From Meghimatium bilineatum (lineage: Eukaryota > Mollusca > Gastropoda > Stylommatophora > Philomycidae), in NCBI GenBank assembly GCA_034231615.1, contig CM067306.1:46878094-46942093 (forward strand): a stretch of 64,000 bases of DNA, in the 5' to 3' direction. The position numbers and the translations under genes are program-made. This document shows, in pieces, positions 1 through 10,830 of this stretch. A model generated the notes under the pieces. That model was given only the letters and a program-made list of their open reading frames with translations. It had not been told where the DNA came from and searched no databases. Within the stretch, counting starts at the first letter, position 1. Each line of letters begins with the position of its first letter.

Positions 1-1480
1 GGTCTTCAGGTTCATTAAGCAATTGAAGTTTCACCTCGCACTGCCAGTCTTCTACTTCTTCTCCTCTAGTATCTTGTTCTGTATATCCCCAACTCTGTGA
101 GTGGCTATTGAAGTCACCAATCACAAGACAGTTATCCTTTTCTGTGTTAATTGTGTGTAGAGATAGGCTCTTGTCTTGTGGACAGTAATAGTTATACACT
201 ATGATCTCTTTAGTTGAAAGGGTTAAGCAGGTTCCAATTTTTTCAGCCTGTTCTTCAGTGTTTACTCGGATTTCAGAGGCAACGATATTGTTTTTTACCA
301 GTATAAGAACTCCTATTTATGTCTCTAATTTTCTATCATTCCGAAATGCTTGGCATCCTTGGATAGTGAATCTATTGTTGTTTGTGAGGTGTGTTTCCTA
401 TTATACATGCTATAACAATTTCCTCTAAGTGTAATCGGTTTGCGAGTGCAGTCTTCTTATTGTAGATACCCTCTGCATTCCACTGCAATATTTTCAGGTG
501 CTTGTTTTTGTCTTTGGCTGTATCATGTTCTTTGTTGTTTTTTTGGACCAGTAGTTATTTTCCTCTGGTCTCTTTTTCTGGTTCCACAAATTGAGACAGG
601 GGTACCACCTTTCGCTGAGGGTGGGCTCCTTCGAGGCTTAGAACCCGGCACCTCATCCACCTGACGGGATTCCACAGACGAAGCACCAAAACGAATCATC
701 TGTAACCTTTTATTTGACATGTGAAGCCAATACGTGACACTAGTTTTCAGCCTTGGCAGTGATGCACTTTCTGGACTATTTTGTACCTTTCGGTCCAGTG
801 TCTCCGTCTTCTATCTTACTTTTGGATCAGGATGTGTTTCCCTAGCCCTTATCCATTCAAGGATTGTCCACGGGGCAGTTCAGGTTTCATTTTGGAGTTT
901 TCCTTCTCCTAGACAGCTTGCCTACCAGGGTTAACGAGCACCATCTGCCCGGGGTTTTAAGTCAGAGTTCCCCTCTCCTGTGATTATTTTTTTGTTCCCA
1001 GGGATTCATTATCCAGAGATTCTTCCTCAGGGATGGTGATTTGAGAGCATTGCTCTCTCTTGTTCCAATATTCATAATTCCTCCTAGCCTTACCCAACCC
1101 TCTAACCCTACCTAAACCCAATCCCTACCCCCCCCCACCCTGCACGTTCCTGGAGTGATATCAAGGACCCCGCTCCAGCAACCTGAGCTTATAGTGGCTT
1201 ATACTCGCTTTGATGCTGCCCGTCACGAGAAACATGGCTATTTCAGTGGAGATATCAGTGCCACCTGATATCCCACCACGTTGTGGTGGGCAACATCGCT
1301 AGTTTGTCCGCGACTGCTTATTCGTCCAGAAATCTGGGTTATTCGTCCAGAGACCTGGCTTATATCGCAGCCAACCACCAGGATCTTGATACTTATTGCT
1401 ACCGGGATCTCCCTGACTTAGAGGTTCCCGTTTGCCTTGTGCTCAAGAAGTAGCGGGTTTGAATGTCGCTCGCGACGTCT
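1..1480 (-). mobile_element. I-type LINE copy A, 5' UTR and partial endonuclease, clipped by window start
   Basis: On the minus strand 1-430 encodes an APE-type endonuclease with NYYCPQDKSLSL and GDFNSHSQSWGY, close to the copy at 6161-6766; the GDFN catalytic motif is intact. A TAA near position 318 interrupts the frame where relatives have a sense codon (KLET-stop-IGVLILVKNN). Bases 600-1480 match the non-coding 5' region of other copies: the stretch around 1140-1260 aligns in reverse with 37975-38100, with the shared words CGTGACGGGCAGC and ACTGAAATA. The 3' half (RT and RNase H) would lie left of the window. The 5' boundary is approximate. Confidence 0.75.
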
Positions 1481-1595
1481 TGTATATAAAGTGGATTTTT
1501 TTCTGAGTTCCCCGATGATTTTCGATTGAAACTACGAGTTATGTGCTACAAGAGGTGCACTCGATAGACGACGTGCCGCTTTGTTGAGAGAAGCG

Positions 1596-1597
<2 letters not shown>

Positions 1598-1628
<31 letters not shown>
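1598..1628. repeat. (TA)n microsatellite
   Basis: About 15 uninterrupted TA units, just upstream of a RTE-like 3' fragment. Confidence 0.95.
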
Positions 1629-1631
<3 letters not shown>

Positions 1632-1639
1632 GGTAACCA

Positions 1640-1895
1640 GAGTACAACTAGCATGGTTCGGACATGTATGCAGGCACGATTCCTTGTCAAAAACAATACT
1701 GCAGGGGACTGTCGAGGATGGAAGAAGCAGAGGAGGACAAATAAAGGCATGGACAGACAACATCAAGGAATGGACATGACAAGATATTTCCACACTCATC
1801 CGAATCGCTGAGGATAGAATTCGCTGGAGGACTATGTGTGCTGTAGCATCCAATGTGGTACCCCTACGACCCTGAAGGGTTACGGGTTTATTGAT
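1640..1895 (+). mobile_element. RTE-like LINE 3' fragment
   Basis: Bases 1690-1870 read, with frame breaks, RSRGGQIKAWTDNIKEWTW, then RIRWRTMCAVASN and VVPLRP. This is the familiar end of RTE-type ORF2 (a basic GRP-like run, WxDxI, an R-W-R block) followed by a short repeated tail (ATTGATTGATATTGA). The end motif (ccaatgtggtacccctacgaccctga) recurs in reverse at about 56310-56345 and 60525-60570. RT and endonuclease are missing, so this is a 5'-truncated dead copy. Confidence 0.6.
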
Positions 1896-2164
1896 TGATA
1901 TTGAACCAGTGTACAATAAATGGAATCCTCTAAACCCTTTGAGTCTTTATTTTACTTACTACAGTGTACTACATTCTTCAAATCCTTCTCAATTGATCAG
2001 ACTGCAGAAAAACTAGTGGGTCCTAATTAGGACCAGCACACAGGGACAGTCCGCTATGGACCGAATTAAATCCAACGAACTTTGTATCCTACTGGAGGAC
2101 AATACTCAAATAGTTTCCCTTAGAAACATTTTAAAGAGTTATCTCTCATTTCACGTTCCGTTCG

Positions 2165-2184
2165 CCCCCCCCCCCCCCCCCCCC
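2165..2184. repeat. poly-C tract (20 nt)
   Basis: Twenty consecutive C bases, one of several G/C homopolymers in this otherwise AT-rich window. Confidence 0.95.
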
Positions 2185-2433
2185 AGCCGCTGGTATCCGT
2201 TACAGAAATTGATTTCATCTCTTGATACCATCTAATAGTGTCTGGTTGATTCCCACGGAAGTGTTGCCACATTCACATTCGTCTAACACTCCCAGCATGA
2301 ATGACAGTAAACTGTTACAACCGCAGGCGATAAAGTTTGATGATGATGTGGACGCGTTCTCCGATGACTGGCTGAAACAAAAAACATAGGGTCTACCAGA
2401 CCATTTTTATGAGATGTTTATAGAGTAATACAT

Positions 2434-2490
2434 GACCGAGAGGTTAGGGCGTTGGTCACACATCCGAGAGGACCAGGGTGTAACTCCCAT
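2434..2490 (+). repeat. possible degenerate tRNA-derived SINE head
   Basis: The stretch gaccgagaggttagggcg followed 30 nt later by ccagggtgtaactccc resembles a decayed A box and B box. No acceptor stem pairing is evident, so it is not a functional tRNA. Confidence 0.3.
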
Positions 2491-2561
2491 TAAAGACTAT
2501 GGTTTTTTTCTGTCGGAGAGTAAATTAAAAAATTCACCCTGTATATGACGTGGACAAAACA

Positions 2562-2695
2562 AAAGAATGCGCCCTTATCATCATCAAGTACAGTCCCCGC
2601 AACGAAGGTTGCAACAGATCTCCAACATCCCCTGTCTCATGTTTTGGTGGTGCACTCTGCTAGACTGTAACATATCTCTGTATCACACAGCTACA
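2562..2695 (-). mobile_element. RTE-like LINE 3' end fragment (family of 42118-43345)
   Basis: In reverse this matches the last ~120 bp of the RT copy at 42118-43345: the end of the ORF (the TGxSLAECT... stretch), the ccttcgttgcgg stretch and the (TGA/TGATAA)-type tail. Only the extreme 3' end remains, as expected of heavy 5' truncation. Confidence 0.65.
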
Positions 2696-3579
2696 AAATC
2701 CCCTCTCTGCAACTCCCTAAAGGGAAACATGCTGGGAAGTTTTTTTGTTGTTGACAATTTACAGATTGCAAATTTTATAAAATATTTTGATAACCTGTGA
2801 GCCTGTGGCTGGCTTTTCTTCTGCTGGGCTGTGCTCAAAATCCTGCTGATTACGAGGCATGGGTTCCCGCAGGATTTTTTAAGAATCCTGTCAGTAGAGG
2901 AAGTTGGATTTTCTCAATCTATCCATGAACCAATAAGCCCCCAGGGTCTTTTATTCCACTCATACAACATGAATCTAAACAATAAATAAATATTCAAGCC
3001 CATAATTTAATCCGGGTAGGGAGATTTTAAAGTGTACTACCAGCCCTCACTTATGAGGTCAGAACATGGCATTGAGAACTAGGAAGCAAATACAAAAAAA
3101 GAAGGTAGTAAACCCTGCCCCCCCCCCCAACCTCCCATTATTTTAAAACACATTTAGAAACACTAATACACATTCCCAAGAAAAATAATTGATTTTTTTT
3201 ACTTTTAGGTTTCAGAATAGTGGGGGATTTTAAGATTGTGTTTACTAGAATACAGATCAACCGACCATAGCAAGTGCGAAGATTACAACTATTTCCATGT
3301 TTAACCGGAACCGGATAACCTCAAACAGTCGCAGCAAGCTCATTCGCTAAACTAACGAGCATCTGGAAATCAAAAGACATGGGACGAAACACCAAGTTTC
3401 TATTCAAGCAACTATTCTTCTTCTTCTTTCGTTCGCTAATAATGTCTATATCTGCAGTGTTGTTTCTTGTATAAATTGGACAGTGTTTTCCATTTCTTGT
3501 TTTGTACCATAAATTTTAACATTCATCGGTGTATCAGAAGGCCAGTATGTGCATCTTAATGTGTCATAATGTTTGCACA

Positions 3580-4146
3580 TTATTGAAGGATATGTTCTGA
3601 AGTCTGGTTGACTTGTTCATAATTACACTTTGCTGTTGTGCCAATTAAAATTTGTTTATACATATGGCTGTTTAGTCTATTGTGTCCAGTTCTGAGTCGA
3701 AATATGATGACCTGTTCTTGTCTGTTAAGTAGGTGGTAGTCGTCCCGTGGAGGTAAGTTAGGCTTTCGTTGTGCCTTTATCGTGGATTTCTTTTGGTGAT
3801 AGCTGACTGGTACATCTGGTTGCTGCATGTTAGCACCTTCCTTGGCGAGTTGATCAGCTCTCTTATTTCCAACTATTCCACAGTGTGATGGAATCCATTG
3901 CAGTATAACTCTACACCTATTTTGTACTATGGACAATACCTCTTTTAACTCTGGAAGTTTATTGGTTTGTAGTGCCTCTAGTACTGATCTTACATCTGTA
4001 AGTATTACAATAGGGTGTGCTGTCCTGTCCGATCTTAACAGTTTTTCTGCAGCTGCACATATAACTTTGACTTTAAATTCATAGTTGTTATAGTAATTCC
4101 CATTTGGTATACAAGTGGTATCAGTGGTGCCATCTGGGTATTCCAT
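3580..4146 (-). pseudogene. RNase H domain of LINE copy B
   Basis: A 188-aa frame covers the middle and end of an RNase H: NNYEFKVKVICAAAEKL (the usual Glu region, altered), VILTDVRSVLEAL (third acidic position), IPSHCGIVGNKRADQLAKEG (last Asp) and a C-terminal FRLRTGHNRLNSHMYK plus a C/H knuckle. The first catalytic block (TDGS) is upstream in another frame near 4175. RNase H removes the RNA template strand; I-type LINEs carry it after RT. Confidence 0.8.
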
Positions 4147-4957
4147 ATATACACCACTTCCTCAATTTCTTACTGCATTCTGTGTTGATCCATTCGTATA
4201 CGCTCTGTTCCATAGATCACTTGGGTAAGCATCATCAAGGAAGCTGAGAGCTGCTACCCTTTTCTGCAAATTATTCTGCTGTTCATCCCCATACACACCT
4301 GTTATTGTTGTTTGGATGGTCACTAGTAGTCATGTCCGTTTTTCCCATGGAGTGTGTTCTGGTTGAGATATCAGTGGTATTGCTACCTCTGGCAGATCCG
4401 ATGCCTGTCTACGTAGACGCTTGGCCTAGTGTATGAAGCTGCTTCTTTTAAGCCGTCCTTGTGACAGATTCTAGAATCTTTCCTTCATTGGGTGACAATG
4501 GTGGGAAAGAAACTTTTCTCCATGAATTATAATTTTAGTATCTCTACGCTCTTTCAATGATTGGTGTGGATCTCATTGCGCCTGTAATGATTCTAATTAA
4601 GTGCTTGGTTCTGTACTCTATCTAGGTTTTGTAGTGTAGTGTTTGATGATGAACTCCATGCTGTAGAACCATATTCCAAGTGTGGTCGAATGGCTTGTTG
4701 GTATACATTTTTTAGAATTCTTTCATTAGTTCCCCACGTTGTCCCACACAGTGCTCTTAGTATAGCTATCTTCCTTCTAGCTTTTGTTTCTGCTTTGCTG
4801 ATATGATGTTTCCATGTCATTTTGGCATCAAATGTTACACCAAGATATGTGGGTTGGTCATCTACCTTTAAGACAGTTTTATTTACATAGATGTTTCCTG
4901 CTCTTTGTTTTGGTGAAAGTGTGAAAAGGGTTGTGGCTGACGTCTCTATATTGATAC

Positions 4958-5344
4958 TTACACACCATTTGTCAGCCAATTGGTCAAAATGTCCATGGCT
5001 CTCTGAAGCATTTTTGTGGCAACCATGTCGCTCTCATGTTTGCACCATAGAACTAAGTCATCTGCATATAGGGCTGCTCTAGTTCCACATGGTATTTCTT
5101 CAATTAGATCATTGATAAATATGAGAAAAAGAGTGGGTGATAGAACTCCTCCCTGAGGTACTCCATGGCGTAGTAATACTTTCCTACTTTTTTTGCCATT
5201 TACTTGTACTCTGGCTCTTCTATTGTGAAGAAAGGCTTTCGTCCATCTATACATATTTCCACATATATTGTAGTTTCTCATTTTTTGAAGCAATCCTTCT
5301 TTCCATACTTTATCAAAGGCCTTCTGTAAATCAATCCATGCCAC
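4958..5344 (-). pseudogene. reverse transcriptase core of LINE copy B
   Basis: A 128-aa open frame has RT motif A (WIDLQKAFDKVW, residues 3-14), motif B (HGVPQGGVLSPTLF, ~60-73) and motif C with an intact catalytic YADD (ALYADDLVLW, ~90-99). These palm motifs form the RNA-dependent DNA polymerase active site. The following frame (4593-4979) carries the thumb region, ending in HLEYGSTAW and LDRVQNQAL. Upstream fingers are in other frames (5492-5695, 5735-5971, 5929-6171), showing indels. Confidence 0.85.
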
Positions 5345-6160
5345 TAAAACTGATTTTTTTGGTCTTGGAAAGCATCCTCAATTTCCTGTGAGAGGTATGT
5401 GGTTTGATCCTCTGTGGAGTAGCAATTCCTGAAAACTGCGTGCTGTGGTGCAAGGATTTTCTACTTTCCATGTGAAGTTTTAGTTTTAGTTTTATGATGC
5501 ACTCCATTGTTTTACACAGACAACTTGTAAGACTAATTGGTCTGTAGCTAGTTGGTGTTGTTCTATCTTTCCAGGTTTAAGCAAAAGGACCATAATTGAT
5601 TCCCTCCAGATTTGTGGGATTTTCCCAGTAGTCCAGCTAATATTTAGGATGTCCAATAGTTTCCTTCTGGCTGTTGTTCCTAGATTCTTAATCATTTCAT
5701 TTGATATTTCATCAATACCTGGGGACTTATTTAGCTATAGTTTAGAGACTGCTAATTCTAATTCACTATATGTGAACAATGTATCCATAATTTCATTGGT
5801 GCTGTTTTCATCACTGATTCTAGTCTGAGCATGTTCCAATTTACTTTTTTGGTCGCTCCGCACTGTGCGCTGTTTCTCTTCACTAATTTCAATATTGCAG
5901 TCTTGAGCAAATATCCTAGTGAAATTATCTACTGCTTGCTCTCCTGTAATAATTTTGCCATTCTGTACCATTGTAATGTTTGTGCTTCTTCCTGTTCCCC
6001 ATCATTTAGTTGTTTGACCAGTTTCCACAGTTTTCTTCCATGTTCATCCAAATTTAAGGATTCTGTTTTCTCTTTCCAGCTCTTTCTTCTGGCTGCTAGT
6101 TTGGCTCTTTGGAATTTAGCTTTTGCATGTTGATGTTTGTTGTGATGATCCTGGCTTGGG

Positions 6161-6766
6161 TTATTTTCCAATTCCGTCCATGCTTTTTCTAATTCTTCTT
6201 GCAGTAGCTTGATGAAAACATTTATTGAACTTTTTGACTATGGTATTTATGTCTTTTCCTTCCATATCTATTTGTCCAGCTAAAACACTACTTCGTTTAA
6301 ATATTCCCCAATTTTCTTTTTTATAATTCCATCTTGGAAGGCTACATGCATTTTCAGTGAGTTCATTTTTAATACTAAGGAGGACTGGTCGGTGGTCGCT
6401 ACCTCCAAGTTGCTTCCCCACTGTTCTATTGATTTCCCAGGTTAGATCTGCTGAATACAATGCCACGTCTGGCCTGGAATTGGTTTCCCATGCACTTGAG
6501 TAATATGTTGGATGATCTTTTGGCTTATTAAGCAATAGAAGACATTTGTTGTTTTGCCAGTTTTCAAGTTCTTCTCCTCTTTTATCCATGTGGTCATAAC
6601 CCCAGCTTTGTGAATGACTATTAAAATTTCCACATACTATCATTCTTCCTCTGTACGGTATTGAGTCCAGGGATAGGGGCTGGTCATTTGGACAATAATA
6701 ATTTAGTAGGTGGAAGTCTGTGTTCTTGGTCTTTAGCTGAAGGACCTGGTATTCTGCTCCTTCCAT
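6161..6766 (-). pseudogene. APE-type endonuclease domain of LINE copy B
   Basis: A 201-aa open frame contains NYYCPNDQPLSLDS (residues ~23-36), GNFNSHSQSWGY (~46-57), DVALYS (~100) and GGSDHRPVLL (~123-132). In apurinic-type endonucleases the GDFN Asp and the SDH His are catalytic; this copy has GNFN, so a catalytic Asp is lost while SDHRP is kept. The domain nicks target DNA to prime reverse transcription. Another in-frame piece (6966-7175) lies upstream in a different frame. Confidence 0.8.
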
Positions 6767-7654
6767 GTATAGCTCAGTTTGAAGTGCGCAGATATTATTT
6801 TTGACTAGAATTAGTATACCTCCTTTTCTTCTGTCTATTCGATCAGCTCTAAAGCACTGATAACCTGCAATTTTAAAGGTTACATCTTTGCTGAGGTGAG
6901 TCTCTTGTATGCAACAAATGCTGGCCTGTTCCTTAAGAAGGGTGTTTTCTCATTCTAATTTCTTGTTAAAGCCATTTTTTTTTACTATTTACACCCTCAG
7001 CATTCCAGTGCATTATTGTAAGTGGTGTCTCTTTGGTTGGTAATATTTGTTGGTCAGTGATGTTACTCTTGTGCCTCCTGGCTCCACAAGGCAATCGAAT
7101 AGGACCTCCAGTCGTATGTGATGAGCCCTTTCGAGGTATAGGGCCCGGTGCTACTCCTGCCAGGTGAGTCGTCACAGGGTTAGCACCATAGCGTGATAAT
7201 GCAGATATAAACTTTCATGTGCGATAATGCTTGACATTATGATAGTTGCGGTGCGCCTTCTGGCCAAATGTCGCTGACTTCAGCACCTTTACTTGCTAGG
7301 CAAGACTGTGGTCCTGCCCGAATATGGGAGGGCCCGGCCAATCTTAGTTTCCAGCCTCTGCTGGCTGGACTAAGCCCCATCTCCACGCCAAGGAGCTGGC
7401 CTCGATGGGGATTATATCAGCGATCTCTACTATGTTTTGTTGATCCACAATAACGCGGATCCCCGAGAATTCCAATATTCATATCGTGGTGGAGACTTAA
7501 CAACGGGGCCATATATGTATGTTACTGACGAGATCTGAGTATGGAAACAAAAACTAAAGGTCTACCGTGCATCCACAACCTATATGTAGCTGAATCTTGG
7601 ACTGTCTTTGCATGCAGGCTAACTTCCTCTTTTGCAAATTCGTATTCGAAGAGG

Positions 7655-7872
7655 GCCCGAAATGGAACGAAAGAATAGCAACACTGTTAGCTGGCATACA
7701 TGTCTTAGGCACATAAGGAGGTTATGGAATTGAGTTTATAGTCTATTCCATGAAGGATCAAAGTGACCCATAATCAATGCTTAAGTCGAATATGCCTAGC
7801 AAAATTATTTGGATATCGCTGTTAAACTGTAAACCATGACACAACGCATTCCATTATCTGGACTACAGCCTG
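7655..7872 (+). repeat. SR1 short retroposon, partial
   Basis: Matches the SR1 consensus (best copy 53386-53659): agcaacactgtt, gcatacatgtct, aaggaggttatgg, gtaaaccatgacacaacgc, cattatctggactaca. The 3' tail is missing and replaced by a LINE fragment. Confidence 0.7.
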
Positions 7873-8120
7873 CAATGGTTTAAAATGAAGCAGACAAAGA
7901 ACAATTTGCAATTTTGGTGTTGGAGAAAGTTCCTTGGTGAACAATGGCAAGACCACATTCATGACAGAAAAAACACTCCAATGGTCCAAAATGGAAATCA
8001 TATATGTAATATGATAAGATTTTAATGTCGTTGGGCCAGTCACATCGTCAGGATCCGAGATGAACGTTTTCTAAAGAGACTGTGCTATGGTGAGCTATGT
8101 GTAGGTGAATAACGGTAAGT
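7873..8120 (+). mobile_element. fragment of the LINE with a C-terminal zinc finger
   Basis: The plus strand reads RWASHIVRIRDERFLKRLCYGEL, matching RWAGHLVRMENSRLPKQIYYGEL at 46640-46710. It covers the post-RT region only and ends at a stop (GE-stop-R), so it is a decayed relic of the same family. Confidence 0.6.
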
Positions 8121-8564
8121 TTTCAAGTGAGGACAAACCATATATATAAGTAATTACTACTTGAAGATATCTTTCAAAAACTGCATATTGACCCCAGCTC
8201 TTGTGAAATTACAATTCTTAACCACCCAGCAGTCTGACATGGCAAGATATACGCAGGTATTAACATTTATGTTTAAAAGTGACGCATCGTACACAATTCG
8301 AAAGACAAAAATGGAAAGAGAAGTCATGCTGCTTTCCCTTAGCTCCAGACCTTCTTCACTCCTATCAAAACCTCGTACGGATTTTAAGAGCTCCAATTTA
8401 GCTCCTCAGACATCTGAGGGCAAATATCAAGCCTAACTGACTATCTCAAAGCTATGCACATTTTTTCTTCCTAAGGCAGTTGAGTTCGTGCGGACAGAAC
8501 ATATCCATTTAGTTATTTTTATTAAGGTATATGCCATTGAGATATAAACTAATCTTCATACTTC
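8120..8564. other. no recognisable gene
   Basis: Two overlapping open frames of 79 and 91 codons lie on opposite strands (8157-8436). Neither has a recognisable domain or repeat match. Confidence 0.4.
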
Positions 8565-8790
8565 TCCAGTACTACTGCAGATTAGTAGGATTCAGTTCAG
8601 ATAAAGAAATACGGTTTTACAGCTCGGTTGCAATATTTACGCCTTTCGACCTGACACAGCTGAGACACTCATGTCTTCTGAGACACGTAAACCTTTTATG
8701 AGACTGGATAACCAATTCCACTCTCATGTGGTCGCCTCTTATCACATGCAGGTAAGGTTACAGTGTTGCTATTATTTGCAAATTATTTTA
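8565..8790 (-). repeat. SR1 short retroposon, partial
   Basis: In reverse it shows the SR1 order: gcaacactgtaacctt, catgtgataagaggcgacc, and gtaaaaccgtattt followed by a degenerate ctgcag region. The tail is lost. Confidence 0.6.
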
Positions 8791-8889
8791 TAATTCGACC
8801 CAGCAATTAAATAATAACGCAAAACAAGAAATATTTTTCTTTGCATACTTTATTCCGTGTTTGTTTTTTTGTCCCGTACCTTTTGTTAA

Positions 8890-9060
8890 CCTACGACTTT
8901 TTTGTGACTTGTGTTTTACCGTGACTTTATTTACTTGTGACTTTTTTACTTAACAATCCCAAATTCATCCCATATCTTCTTTAAGCGTCCCTTACGACAT
9001 GCATGGAAGGTAAGCAGTGTTGCTATTCTTTGCTCCCCTTTCGGACCATTTCAACAGACG

Positions 9061-9135
<75 letters not shown>

Positions 9136-9476
9136 GCATATATTTATCTTCGTGGAGAGAAAAAAATACAACAACGTGAGAAAAAACGCCACCGGAGCCA
9201 TCGATGGACACAGGATATCAGACCTTTTCAATATGGTGCTGGATGAAGCAGTGCCGCTTGCATCGTACTACTATGAAGATTACGGAGTACCAGATAGAAC
9301 AATATTCTGTACAAAAATCACCGTATTGAGGAAGATAATATAGTCACTATTGTGTGCTATTCTCTAGTTTCATATCTGTAAATGAGGATGATAATGATGA
9401 GGAAAATATGATGATGAAATAATCCCTTTAGCAGAGAGCAGGTAGTTCTTGATAGTCCATAGCCTGTCTGACAAAA
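8890..9476 (+). repeat. left arm of a >500-bp inverted repeat
   Basis: Bases 8890-9476 are the near-identical reverse complement of 12197-12722. The arm contains an SR1 5' part (8985-9058, in reverse), an (AT)n tract, a short open frame and a (ATG/ATC)n-type tail (9370-9420). The frame at 9152-9343 (peptide ISDLFNMVLDEAVPLA...) recurs at 12311-12502 with few changes, but resembles no family I know and is probably just repeat DNA. The arm ends sharply after cctgtctgacaaaagc. Confidence 0.85.
9065..9137. repeat. (AT)n microsatellite
   Basis: Around 35 AT units, interrupted once near 9121, inside the left palindrome arm. The matching place in the right arm (about 12538-12556) has only a few units. 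Confidence 0.95.
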
Positions 9477-9857
9477 GCAATATATATAACATAATTACTT
9501 TAAATGGACAACAACTTGAAAAGGTACACAAATTATCCTATCTAGGAAGCAAACTAACACTCGACGGTGATGTCATGACAGAAATTACAACTCGCATTGC
9601 ACTAGCATCAAGTGCCTTTAACAGACTGCCTAATATCTGGAGATCAAAGTCAATCAGCACACGCACGACAGTGCGCTTATTATCTTCAGAAAAGATAATA
9701 CTGAGTTTCAAGAACAAATGTCTTCGTAGGATAACTAACACCCATTGGAGTGAATTCAAATCAAATGATAAAATCAGAGAAGAGAAACGCCAAAATTTCA
9801 TCACAGATGTTATCAATAAACGTCGTTGGTCCTACATTGGGCATGTCCTACTCGCAT
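9440..9857 (+). mobile_element. RTE-like LINE C-terminal fragment, first half (interrupted)
   Basis: The plus strand reads KLSYLGSKLTLDGD (the 'YLGS' block after RT), ALASSAFNRLPNIWRS, FKNKCLRRITNTHWSEF and NKRRWSYIGHVL. These are the conserved C-terminal blocks of RTE-type ORF2. The sequence is cut off after GHVL at about 9857 by an opposite-strand insert and resumes at 10118. RT motifs are absent. Confidence 0.75.
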
Positions 9858-10117
9858 GTTATGTTGTTATGTTCCTCCAGGGCCATAGGCGGCGCATAGG
9901 GCAGAAACCATAGCTTTCCATTTCTGTCTTTGTGTTGCCAGGTCTTTCAATTGTTGCGTGTTGTTTAGGTTCATTGACATGCCTTCTCTATTAATGGTTC
10001 TTCGTAGAGTTTCTCTAGGTCTCCCTCTTCTTCTTACTCCAGGTGGCACCCAATATAGTGATTGCTGGGGAATTCTTAGATACTTGCATACATCAACAGA
10101 ATACATCACCAATCTCT
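9858..10117 (-). mobile_element. RTE-like LINE 3' fragment nested in another RTE copy
   Basis: The minus strand reads YLRIPQQSLYWVPPG, RRRGRPRETLRRTI, LKDLATQRQKWKAMVSALCA and a stop: the last ~80 residues of an RTE-type ORF2. A tail of the form AACATAACAACATAAC ends at about 9860. It sits between two collinear halves of a plus-strand copy, so it is a later, 5'-truncated insertion. I could not identify target-site duplications with confidence. Confidence 0.75.
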
Positions 10118-10318
10118 TGAATGGTTACCTACAGGCAAAAGAGCCAGGGGTAGACCAAAAGAAACACTCAGAAGAACAATACTTAGAGAAAGTAAAACAA
10201 CCAAAATTCATACTATCCATGAGCTGCGCAGAATAGCTTTGAACAGACAGAATTGGAGAGATATGAACTCTGCCATATGCGCTAACTTCAGCGCAAAAGG
10301 AAAATAAATGAATGAATA
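10118..10318 (+). mobile_element. RTE-like LINE C-terminal fragment, second half
   Basis: Continuing from 9857, and using the frame that fits the family, this reads RARGRPKETLRRTILRES, TIHELRRIALNRQNWRDMN and then a stop, followed by an AATGAATGAATA tail near 10310. The shift between frames at about 10140 is a small indel. Confidence 0.7.
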
Positions 10319-10319
10319 T

Positions 10320-10830
10320 TTTGAAAAGTAGGGGTGAAAGCAGGCAGACGTGACTTACTCCAGATCTTGTTTCGAAAGGTTCAGCTATTCCATCTTTTGT
10401 TTTTACTGAGCTTTGGCATTTTTGATATATCGCTTTTATACTATCTAAAAGCTGTCCTCTAATGTTATAACTTTCTAAGGTTTCCCAGATAATGTTTCTA
10501 TCTACTCTATCAAATGTATTTTCATGGTCTACAGATACTATTTTTAGATCGTGATTGTATTGGATTGCCTTTTCACTTAGTTGTCTCAATGTTAATAGTA
10601 GTGTGGCAGCTTGCCCATCTTCCTAAGCCAAATTTAGCGGAACTCGGTTGTGATTCTGCAATGTATCATATTCTCTGTTCTATTATTTTTGCGTAGATTT
10701 TACCTGTGTGACTTAATAAGGAATAATTCACATTCTCTTTTACTACCTTTGTTTTTCCACAATGGTACAATTACTGATTTTAACCAGTCATTTTGTACTT
10801 TTCGTTCTGTTTAGGCTTTTGTAGACAATA
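10320..10830 (-). mobile_element. RTE-like LINE reverse transcriptase fragment
   Basis: The frame at 10125-10589 contains SVDHENTFDRVDRNIIWETL (RT motif A, with the usual DxxxAFD changed to DHENTFD) and ETRSGVSHVCLLSPLLF (motif B, with QG changed to HV). YADD is not present because the copy is cut off near 10320. Upstream frames reach about 10830. It is inactive. Confidence 0.7.

Larger units (their letters stand above)
1900..3410. other. no recognisable gene
   Basis: Apart from the poly-C tract, the tRNA-like stretch and the RTE fragment listed here, I see only AT-rich DNA with short open frames lacking family motifs. Confidence 0.5.
3413..7490 (-). mobile_element. I-type LINE copy B, the most complete copy (5' UTR, EN, RT, RNase H, tail)
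   Basis: Reading 7490 down to 3413 gives the whole order: a 5' region (7180-7490) like that at 20150-20390; an APE endonuclease (about 7175-6161); reverse transcriptase (about 6133-4958); an RT thumb region (4979-4593); RNase H and a Zn-knuckle-like C-terminus (4146-3580); and a 3' end in a GAAGAAGAAGAA-type run near 3415. At about 4 kb it is short of a complete two-ORF LINE. EN-RT-RNase H is the layout of I-superfamily elements (I/Nimb type). The coding part is spread over several frames, so the copy is dead. Confidence 0.85.
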
